From an uncultured Eubacteriales bacterium (GTDB lineage Bacteria > Bacillota > Clostridia > Oscillospirales > Acutalibacteraceae), in assembly GCA_934630995.1 (NCBI GenBank), contig CAKTXU010000127.1:1-5994 (forward strand): a DNA stretch of 5,994 bases. Reading direction: 5' to 3'. The notes under the pieces are model-generated. The model was not told the DNA's origin and made no database searches. It was given only the letters and a program-made list of their open reading frames with translations. The position numbers were made by a program, and so were the translations under genes. This document shows, one piece after another, positions 1 through 4,894 of the stretch (position 1 is the first letter of the stretch; each line of letters starts with the position of its first letter).

Positions 1-2955
1 ATCACCCGCTGGATCCTGCTGGGGTTGTTTTTCATTCCCATCGCCTTTCTGGTCTTTATATTCGTGTATACGGACAAGGACTGGACCACCGGGCCCCAAA
101 AATGGGTATACACTATCGGCCTGTCGGCGCTGCTTGGGCTGCTGGCCACCCTCTGGCTGCATGTACAGCTGCGGGGAGTATCTGCTCCCAAGCCGCGGCA
201 TGGGGGTTGGTATTATCCGGTCCTGTCCGGGCTGTTGGCTCTGTTGTGCATGTCCCTGTGCTATGTTTATCTGGGCGTCTGGCCTATCGGCAATGAATCG
301 GTCATGATCGTAGACATGCATCACCAGTACGCCCCCCTGCTGTCTAAGCTCCGGGAAATGTTCCTCCACGGCGGCAGCCCGCTGTATACCTTTGAGGCGG
401 GGCTGGGTGCCAGCTTTTTGCCCATGTTCGGCTACTATCTGGCCAGTCCTCTGAATCTGCTGCTGATCCTGTTCCCGGAGAATCTGCTGACCGAGGGCAT
501 TTTGGTCATCACCCTGCTGAAAAACGCATTGGCCGCCGCCTGCTTCGCGGCCTGCGTACAGTCGGTCTATCACCGCCGGGACATCAGCGTGCCGGTGGTG
601 GCGGTGCTGTATTCCCTGATGATGTACATGCTGGCTTACTCCTGGAACATCATGTGGCTGGACTGCGTAGCCATGCTGCCGTTGGTGGTGATGTTCTTTG
701 AGCGGATGATGCGCACGGGGAAATTCCTGGGATATGTCCTCTCCCTGGCCTACGCTCTGTTTTCCAATTATTACATCGGTTTCATGCTCTGTGTATTCCT
801 GGTGCTGTATTATATCGTGTATGTCCTGCGAAAGAGGCGGACGACCGAGCAGGTGGCCCGGAGCTTTCTGCGGTTCGTTGTGGGTTCGCTGCTGGCGGGC
901 GGTCTGGTGATGTTTCTGCTGCTGCCGGTTTATGTGGGCTTACAGGGTACCTCAGCGGCGGGAGGCGGTTTCCCGGAGAAGGTCACGAGCAACTTCGATA
1001 TGTTCAATCTCCTCGGTCGGCATTTGTATACCACCTCGCCCACCATCCGGTCGGGCAATCTGCCGAATATCTACTGCGGGCTTCTGCCGGTGGTGCTGCT
1101 GCCCATATTTGCCACCACCCGTGCCATTCCCGCCCGCCGCCGGGCGGTGTATATGGGGCTGGCGGCCCTTCTGGGCATCAGCTTTATCCTCAACTATCCG
1201 GATCTCATCTGGCACGGCCTCCATTCCCCCAACGATTTGCCCTACCGCTTCAGCTTCATCTATTCCTTTGTGCTGTTGTTAATTGCGTTTGAAACCCTCT
1301 GCCATATCCGGGAGATACGGCCGGTGCAGGCGGGCGGCGCTTTTGCGGGGCTGCTGGCTTACCTGCTCATCGAGCAGCGGTTTGGGGATGAGAAGCTGGG
1401 CTTTGGCTCGATTTATATCAGCCTGCTGTTCATCCTCCTCTATGCCCTCATTGTGGCGGTGGCCGGCCGGAAGCGGAAATGGGTGCGGGCCGGCTACTGC
1501 GCGTTGCTGGTGGTGGTGGCGGCCGAAATGGTCACTAACGGCGGCGCTACCCTGCGGACTCTCAACGGCAGCGAGTATTTTACCGATCACAGCGCCTATG
1601 TGGATAACGACAAGACACGGGCCATCCGCCAGGCGGTGAGACGCACCCAGGCCATCGGTGACGCGGCGGCGGACGGTGCCTTCTACCGGATGGAAACCCT
1701 GCCCCGGAAAACCAGCGTGGACACATCTCTTTTCAATTACCGGGGGCTTAAGATTTTTTCCTCCAGCAACTACTACAACACCACTAAATTCATGGGCTAT
1801 GTGGGGTACGCCATCAACGGCGTCAACAGTCACCTTTTCCACAGCTTTGTGCCGGCCATGGACTCTCTCCTCGGCATCGGATATGTGGCGATGGATTCCA
1901 ATATCACCAGCCATCCTCAGCTTAAGCAGCTGGAGACGGTGACCGTGGGGACGGCAACCGAATATATCTATGAGAATTCCTATGCCCTGCCGGTGGCCTA
2001 CATGGCAAACAGCGCGATCAAGGACTGGGCTCCGGCTTATTACGCCCCCTTCCAGTCTCAGAACACCCTCTTCACCGCCCTGACGGGTATCCAGAAGCCC
2101 ATGTATGTCTTTCATGACGTGACGGTCCGGGATGGCAATGGCGTTTCCAGCGTACCGGAGAGCAACAAGCAGGCCTTCACCATCACCACCTCTTCCTCCC
2201 AGACCGGACAATTCGACGTCACTTTGCGTGAGGGAGGACAGACCTTTATTTATTTGGACTGCCGGGCCGCCAAGAGCATGTCGGCCAGCCTGGGAGGGCA
2301 GAGCTGGTCGGTCAGGCCATATGAACCCTATATCATCGATGCAGGTGTCCAGAGCGCCGGAGCCACCGTGTCCGTTTCCATCACTGCGGAGAGCTCCTGT
2401 TCAGGCAATATTTATGTGGTGACCATGGATCCGGATGTCTTTGAGCAGTCCATGGAAACCTTAAAGGCCGGCGGTATGCAGGTTACCTCCTTTACCGACA
2501 GCACAATCAAAGGGACCATCGACGCCGGATATACGGGCACCGTTTTTACCTCCATCCCCTATGACGCGGGCTGGCGGGTAAAGGTAGACGGGAAACGTGT
2601 GGATACCTACGCCGCTTGTGACGCCATGCTGGCCTTTGACCTGGCGGCGGGTTCCCATACGGTGGAATTCAGCTTTGTCCCACGGGGGCTGCTCCCCGGT
2701 ATCCTCCTCAGCCTGGTCAGCCTTGTGGTGTTGGTTCTGCTCTGCTGGTGGATGAAAAGGAAGGGGCGTCGTTCCGTGCCGTCCTTCGGCTCGGCCATGG
2801 TGCCCGGGCAGACGTACGCAGGCATGAATGGGGAAACGATACCTCCCATGGACGGGGCTGTTCCGCTGGCCGATATCGCGGGGGAAGCCGCCGTCCTGCC
2901 TCAGGAACCGCCGGCACAGCCGGAGGGGACGCCCCCAGACCCAGACAGCAAATAA
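1..2955 (+). CDS. YfhO-family polytopic membrane protein (GT-C glycosyltransferase-like), 5' partial
   Basis: Large integral membrane protein of the YfhO family. Characterised relatives in Bacillus and Listeria help glycosylate cell-envelope polymers such as teichoic acids, using a lipid-linked sugar outside the membrane. The frame is open from base 1 (reads ITRWILLG before the TTG at 25), so the TTG is probably internal and the true start lies upstream. Numbering from that TTG: hydrophobic segments at about 1-16, 28-48, 62-86, then the YfhO signature VDMHHQY (94-101, D97 the likely catalytic acid), the GSPLYTFEAGLG block (117-128), FGYYLASPLN (135-144), many further membrane spans to about 500, and SPNDLPYRFSF (401-411). 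An extracytoplasmic domain of about 380 residues follows, closing with the family-typical YDAGWRVKVDG near 850 and GSHTVEF. A last span (about 888-910) leads to a basic MKRKGRR and a Pro/Ala-rich tail of about 60 residues. Family call is firm; the sugar and acceptor are unknown. Confidence 0.88.
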   Translation: MTRWILLGLFFIPIAFLVFIFVYTDKDWTTGPQKWVYTIGLSALLGLLATLWLHVQLRGVSAPKPRHGGWYYPVLSGLLALLCMSLCYVYLGVWPIGNESVMIVDMHHQYAPLLSKLREMFLHGGSPLYTFEAGLGASFLPMFGYYLASPLNLLLILFPENLLTEGILVITLLKNALAAACFAACVQSVYHRRDISVPVVAVLYSLMMYMLAYSWNIMWLDCVAMLPLVVMFFERMMRTGKFLGYVLSLAYALFSNYYIGFMLCVFLVLYYIVYVLRKRRTTEQVARSFLRFVVGSLLAGGLVMFLLLPVYVGLQGTSAAGGGFPEKVTSNFDMFNLLGRHLYTTSPTIRSGNLPNIYCGLLPVVLLPIFATTRAIPARRRAVYMGLAALLGISFILNYPDLIWHGLHSPNDLPYRFSFIYSFVLLLIAFETLCHIREIRPVQAGGAFAGLLAYLLIEQRFGDEKLGFGSIYISLLFILLYALIVAVAGRKRKWVRAGYCALLVVVAAEMVTNGGATLRTLNGSEYFTDHSAYVDNDKTRAIRQAVRRTQAIGDAAADGAFYRMETLPRKTSVDTSLFNYRGLKIFSSSNYYNTTKFMGYVGYAINGVNSHLFHSFVPAMDSLLGIGYVAMDSNITSHPQLKQLETVTVGTATEYIYENSYALPVAYMANSAIKDWAPAYYAPFQSQNTLFTALTGIQKPMYVFHDVTVRDGNGVSSVPESNKQAFTITTSSSQTGQFDVTLREGGQTFIYLDCRAAKSMSASLGGQSWSVRPYEPYIIDAGVQSAGATVSVSITAESSCSGNIYVVTMDPDVFEQSMETLKAGGMQVTSFTDSTIKGTIDAGYTGTVFTSIPYDAGWRVKVDGKRVDTYAACDAMLAFDLAAGSHTVEFSFVPRGLLPGILLSLVSLVVLVLLCWWMKRKGRRSVPSFGSAMVPGQTYAGMNGETIPPMDGAVPLADIAGEAAVLPQEPPAQPEGTPPDPDSK

Positions 2956-2962
2956 AGGAATA

Positions 2963-2991
2963 TTAGCAAATCGAGTATTGGCGGATAGAAT
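2963..2991 (+). promoter_or_regulatory. Candidate sigma70-type promoter ahead of the structured non-coding stretch
   Basis: TTAGCA at 2963-2968 (4 of 6 to TTGACA) is separated by exactly 17 bases from TAGAAT at 2986-2991 (5 of 6 to TATAAT). It lies 7 bases after the YfhO stop codon and would start transcription near 2998, at the left edge of the hairpin chain. No ORF of convincing quality follows on this strand before the terminator, so the product would be non-coding. Matches of this quality also arise by chance. Confidence 0.35.
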
Positions 2992-3123
2992 GGAAAGAGA
3001 CTGTCGATAAACTAATTTTCTCCCGGCGGGGGAGGGTAGCAGGAAGATAATTTTTCCTGGGGGAACCGTCAGGGTGCCCCACTCCGCGTCGGGTGAAGCG
3101 GATTAAGCCGCCTATAGGTGGCA

Positions 3124-3159
3124 GAAAGTGGGGAAAATCGTCTGATTTTCCCCACTTTC
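3124..3159 (+). repeat. Perfect 16-bp inverted repeat hairpin, possible bidirectional terminator
   Basis: Arms 3124-3139 and 3144-3159 are exact reverse complements around the 4-base loop GTCT. The core is GTGGGGAAAATC. The T-rich right side of the stem is followed by GTTT on the plus strand. On the minus strand the equivalent side is followed by TGCC, so neither tail is a strong U tract. It could back up termination of the YfhO transcript and, from the other side, of the convergent AbrB-like gene. Confidence 0.6.
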
Positions 3160-3188
3160 GTTTCCGCCTGACTTCTTTGACAGGCGGA

Positions 3189-3218
3189 GGCGCGTTGCAT
3201 TTTGCAACGCGCCTTTTT
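3189..3218 (+). terminator. Rho-independent terminator (plus strand)
   Basis: An 11-bp perfect GC-rich stem (GGCGCGTTGCA at 3189-3199, TGCAACGCGCC at 3203-3213) with a TTT loop is followed directly by five T residues (3214-3218). This is a textbook intrinsic terminator for transcripts coming from the YfhO side. It ends 6 bases before the 3' end of the convergent AbrB-like gene and so shields that gene from antisense read-through. On the minus strand it lacks a downstream U tract. Confidence 0.85.
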
Positions 3219-3223
3219 AATAT

Positions 3224-3565
3224 TCATACGGTTTCTCCATCAGTGGAAGGGCGGGCTTTCTCCTTGATGCATCGCAGGCTGGAGTGTAAGCTGTCCAGTA
3301 TTTCGTCGACATTATCGTGGAAAACCTGTGTGACAAAATTGAACAGACAGTTTTCGCAGATGGGGCCGAAAGGCGACTGAATAATATTTTCCGTCGTCTG
3401 GCACTGCATACAGCTGTCGTCCTTCAACAGCGTCAGTTGTATGGCTCGTTCCGACAGCTTTTGAATACGGAATCGGTCGCCTTCCACCGCGCCTAATGCT
3501 TCCAGAATATCTGCAGGTATCACGACGCGGCCCAGATCATCCAGTCCTCTTGTTGCACCGTTCAT
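3224..3565 (-). CDS. AbrB/SpoVT-fold transcriptional regulator with C-terminal four-cysteine zinc-ribbon-like motif
   Basis: 113 residues. Residues 5-47 match the swapped-hairpin AbrB DNA-binding fold shared by AbrB, Abh and SpoVT: TRGLDDLGRVVIPADIL with the hallmark LGRVVIP (11-17), then LGAVEGDRFRI (24-34) and a final beta strand to L47. In Bacillus this family dimerises and controls transition-state and sporulation genes. The second half departs from classic AbrB: C52-x2-C55 and C70-x2-C73 form a paired CxxC motif spaced like a zinc ribbon, followed by an amphipathic helix (about 76-100) that may serve oligomerisation. The ATG at 3565 is supported by AAGGAAGGG 7 bases upstream; a second ATG at 3569 is out of frame. 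It is divergent from the first XRE gene and convergent with the YfhO gene. Targets are unknown. Fold is confident; zinc binding is inferred from the cysteines. Confidence 0.85.
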   Translation of the reverse strand: MNGATRGLDDLGRVVIPADILEALGAVEGDRFRIQKLSERAIQLTLLKDDSCMQCQTTENIIQSPFGPICENCLFNFVTQVFHDNVDEILDSLHSSLRCIKEKARPSTDGETV

Positions 3566-3608
3566 TCATTTTCCCTTCCTTATTGTATGATTGTTTGAAG
3601 ATGATTGT

Positions 3609-3637
3609 ATTATATATGAGCAGCACTCATTTTACAA
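3609..3637 (-). promoter_or_regulatory. Promoter of the AbrB-like gene
   Basis: On the minus strand, TTGTAA (3632-3637) is followed after exactly 17 bases by a perfect TATAAT (3609-3614). Transcription would start near 3602, giving a leader of about 35 nt with the SD site at 3573-3581. AT-rich sequence upstream (3638-3660) could act as an UP element. This is the best promoter match in the window. Confidence 0.7.
3616..3630. promoter_or_regulatory. Inverted repeat inside the AbrB-like promoter, operator candidate
   Basis: ATGAG (3616-3620) and CTCAT (3626-3630) form a 5-bp inverted repeat with a 5-base spacer, lying wholly between the -35 and -10 boxes of the minus-strand promoter. That is a classic repressor position. 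The binding protein could be either XRE regulator or another factor. A second, AT-only repeat, AAATT-AAC-AATTT, lies at 3643-3655. Short arms mean chance is not excluded. Confidence 0.4.
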
Positions 3638-3696
3638 TATAAAAATTAACAATTTGATGCGTATAAAGCATATTCTCCCCGGTTTTCTGGAAAAAC

Positions 3697-3715
3697 TGAT
3701 ATGATGAAATTATCA
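3697..3715 (+). promoter_or_regulatory. Extended -10 promoter of the first XRE gene with overlapping inverted repeat
   Basis: TG at 3697-3698, one base, then TATGAT (3700-3705) gives an extended -10 element; no good -35 is seen 17 bases upstream, which extended -10 promoters tolerate. The same bases carry TGATA (3697-3701) and TATCA (3711-3715), exact inverted arms 9 bases apart, so a dimeric regulator bound here would cover the -10 box. Start would be near 3712, about 29 bases before the ATG. Autorepression by the XRE protein is the simplest reading, by analogy with Cro/CI-type regulators. Confidence 0.45.
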
Positions 3716-3740
3716 ATCAGGGAAACTGTGTGGTGAAAAT

Positions 3741-4103
3741 ATGAAACTAAAAGATAGGTTATCGCAACTGCGGACGGAGTCCGGAATGAAACAAAGTGAA
3801 GTTGCGAAACTGTTAAATGTGGATACCTCCATGATTTCGAAATATGAAAGAGGCGTCAACTTTCCCGACTATGAAACCCTGATGAAGCTGGCGGACTGCT
3901 TTGATACGAATATTGATTATCTCTTGGGAAGAACCTCCATCAAAACAAGCATGAAAAAACTGGAAGACAATCTTCGGACAAAGGGCGGCACAATTCCCCT
4001 TGATTTTTTGTTTCAACTGGAGGAGGACGACCGCGAGCTGGTCCGTGTGTTGCTCAAAACAATTTCAAAAAATCCGGAGTATGCGAAGCGCAAGCGGAAA
4101 TAG
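3741..4103 (+). CDS. XRE-family helix-turn-helix transcriptional regulator (first of a pair)
   Basis: 120 residues. Residues 4-60 form an XRE/Cro/CI HTH domain: LKDRLSQLRTESG (helix 1), KQSEVAKLLN (helix 2, 17-26), recognition helix around TSMISKYERG (29-38), FPDYETLMKLADCF and the family-typical IDYLLGRT (58-65). Residues 66-120 are a charged C-terminal extension with KTSMKKLEDNL and IPLDFLFQLEE, ending in a lysine/arginine cluster; no known effector domain, protease motif or membrane segment is visible. The extension recurs in the downstream paralog, so it probably has a shared function such as dimerisation. The ATG at 3741 is preceded by a modest GGTGA four bases upstream. Codons are clearly more AT-rich than in the flanking membrane protein genes (20 G/C in the 60 bases 3901-3960), consistent with a different origin. 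The gene stands 199 bases ahead of the second XRE gene, which has its own promoter candidate. Confidence 0.88.
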   Translation: MKLKDRLSQLRTESGMKQSEVAKLLNVDTSMISKYERGVNFPDYETLMKLADCFDTNIDYLLGRTSIKTSMKKLEDNLRTKGGTIPLDFLFQLEEDDRELVRVLLKTISKNPEYAKRKRK

Positions 4104-4167
4104 AAGGAAAATTTGAGAGCCCCTTCTCTTATTATATGGTTCAGGGGTTCCAGCGTGAACTATACAG

Positions 4168-4203
4168 TTGTGATATAACGTTTGGACTCTTTAATTAAAA
4201 GAG
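4168..4203 (+). promoter_or_regulatory. Candidate promoter of the second XRE gene with inverted repeat over the -10
   Basis: The 199-base gap between the XRE genes (4104-4302) holds TTGTGA (4168-4173), a 16-base spacer and TTTAAT (4190-4195, 5 of 6 to TATAAT). CTCTTT (4187-4192) and AAAGAG (4198-4203) form an inverted repeat with a 5-base AATTA centre that covers this -10, so it is an operator candidate. Its sequence differs from the repeats at 3616 and 3697. A transcript would carry a leader of about 100 nt. Upstream, AGCCCCT and AGGGGTT (about 4116-4148) can pair weakly but lack a U tract, so I do not call a terminator there. Confidence 0.4.
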
Positions 4204-4261
4204 AATAAATGTAAATATACAATCAATAAGTTTGTAATAAAGTCAACCTGCCGGAGGAGAG

Positions 4262-4351
4262 ATGGATTGGTGCTATCATGAAGCCAAAAGAGGTGAACGG
4301 CATTGTTTCTCAAAGAACGGCTATATCAGTTGCGGACGGATGCAGGATTGA
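4262..4351 (+). CDS. Possible 29-residue leader ORF overlapping the second XRE gene
   Basis: ATG at 4262 follows GGAGG (4253-4257) with 4 bases between, a stronger SD core than most in this window. The frame runs 29 codons to TGA at 4349-4351, ending 49 bases inside the XRE gene in another frame. The peptide begins MDWCYHEAKRG and has three cysteines; it resembles nothing I know. It may be a translated leader whose ribosomes affect initiation at the TTG start of the regulator, or the SD may be fortuitous. Only the SD and position support it. Confidence 0.25.
   Translation: MDWCYHEAKRGERHCFSKNGYISCGRMQD
4291..4305 (+). promoter_or_regulatory. Ribosome binding site that fixes the TTG start of the second XRE gene
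   Basis: AGGTG at 4291-4295, within AAGAGGTGA, lies 7 bases before the TTG at 4303-4305. An in-frame TGA at 4294-4296 rules out any start further upstream. The resulting N-terminus (MFLKERLYQLRT) aligns without gaps to that of the first XRE protein (MKLKDRLSQLRT), which confirms the choice. Confidence 0.75.
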
Positions 4352-4683
4352 CACAAGAGGAGCTGGCGAAAAGAATCAATGTCGGACGCTCCACGATTGC
4401 CGGATATGAAAAAGGCACCACGCAGCCCTCTTATACGGTTTTGATACTGTTGGCTGATTATTTTGAGGTGAGCCTGGATTATCTGTTCGGGCGGACTAAC
4501 ATGAAAACCGATTTAAAGAAGCTGGAAGGAAAGCTGAAATCCAAAAGCGGCTTGGTGCCCATCGATATGATATTCCGCTTAAATGAAGTGGACAAAGACG
4601 TTGTGACAATGCTGCTGTATTCTTACATGGTAAAAGAGGAATATCGCAAGAAGACGAGGCGCGTCCGCGCGCCAGGCGATTGA
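4303..4683 (+). CDS. XRE-family helix-turn-helix transcriptional regulator (second of a pair)
   Basis: 126 residues, starting at TTG. The XRE HTH domain spans about 4-60: LKERLYQLRTDAG, TQEELAKRIN (helix 2, 17-26), recognition helix around RSTIAGYEKG (29-38), then LLADYFEVSLDYLFGRT. By my count about 52 of the first 105 positions are identical to the upstream XRE protein without gaps, including the C-terminal extension (KTDLKKLEGKL, IDMIFRLNE). The two are clear tandem paralogs. Recognition helices differ strongly (TSMISKY versus RSTIAGY), so they probably read different operators. The tail ends in a basic RKKTRRVRAPGD that diverges from the partner. A DNA-binding regulator in the cytoplasm is certain enough; ligand and targets are not visible. 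About 50 bases after its stop lies a hairpin that lacks a plus-strand U tract, so its own terminator is unclear. Confidence 0.88.
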   Translation: MFLKERLYQLRTDAGLTQEELAKRINVGRSTIAGYEKGTTQPSYTVLILLADYFEVSLDYLFGRTNMKTDLKKLEGKLKSKSGLVPIDMIFRLNEVDKDVVTMLLYSYMVKEEYRKKTRRVRAPGD

Positions 4684-4724
4684 GTTAGTTGCGTCTCCGG
4701 CCATGCGAAAAGAAGAATAGAACC

Positions 4725-4766
4725 GAAAGAAAGACGGCGGGATATCTCATGGATGTTCCCGCCGTC
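4725..4766 (-). terminator. Intrinsic terminator of the minus-strand glycosyltransferase gene
   Basis: GACGGCGGGA (4733-4742) and TCCCGCCGTC (4757-4766) form a perfect 10-bp GC-rich stem with a 14-base loop. Read on the minus strand the stem is followed by TTTCTTTC (4732-4725), a usable U-rich tract. It would end the transcript of the gene that stops at 4895, leaving a 3' UTR of about 130 nt before the stem. On the plus strand no U tract follows, although the stem may still slow polymerase leaving the second XRE gene. Elsewhere in 4684-4894 I see only a 6-bp hairpin (4881-4886 with 4895-4900) that overlaps the glycosyltransferase stop codon, and no gene. Confidence 0.7.
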
Positions 4767-4894
4767 ATTGACTCGTTTATCATGGGTCCGAAAGCTTGTT
4801 CTTTCTTCTAACGTGGGATGGCCGGCAGGCGTCAGACAATAGCACCGACGGTCCGCCCTTTCAAGCGGGGAGGCTCATACCCCTGAGGCGTTGT

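Larger units (their letters stand above)
2998..3218 (+). ncRNA. Candidate structured non-coding RNA (or structured 3' UTR), about 220 nt
   Basis: Nearly every base from 3020 to 3213 can be placed in a run of local hairpins: 3020-3034 (CTCCC/GGGAG), 3040-3059 (CAGGAAGA/TTTTCCTG, loop TAAT, one G-U), 3060-3080 (GGGG/CCCC), 3083-3102 (TCCGC/GCGGA), 3107-3122 (GCCGCC/GGTGGC, loop TATA, one G-U), 3124-3159 (16-bp perfect stem), 3163-3188 (TCCGCCTG/CAGGCGGA) and the terminator 3189-3218. A promoter-like sequence sits just upstream and an intrinsic terminator closes it. I do not recognise a known RNA family or riboswitch. It could instead be the 3' UTR of the YfhO transcript or a dispersed palindromic repeat; AATATT flanks it at 2959-2964 and 3219-3224. 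Hairpins were folded by eye, without energies. Confidence 0.4.

Noticed and set aside
25..27. TTG at 25 as true start of the YfhO protein
   Set aside because: The frame continues to base 1 with hydrophobic residues that complete the first membrane span, and no SD site precedes the TTG.
1279..2211. 310-residue minus-strand ORF inside the YfhO gene
   Set aside because: Rich in His, Gly and Arg with no domain, fully antisense to a well-supported family member; typical GC-rich shadow frame.
2956..3223. Known riboswitch, tRNA or CRISPR array
   Set aside because: No conserved core of the riboswitches I know, no tRNA cloverleaf and no regularly spaced direct repeats.
2959..3224. Transposon with target-site duplication AATATT
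   Set aside because: The 6-base AT-only repeat is short and palindromic, and no clear terminal inverted repeats or transposase are present; kept only as an alternative reading of the structured stretch.
3093..3380. 95-residue plus-strand ORF
   Set aside because: It runs through the hairpin chain and terminator and lies antisense to the AbrB-like gene; its protein is low-complexity without recognisable domains.
3741..4683. Prophage CI/Cro switch or toxin-antitoxin module
   Set aside because: No peptidase-type CI C-terminus, integrase, phage gene or toxin partner is visible; both proteins are same-strand paralogs rather than a divergent repressor pair.
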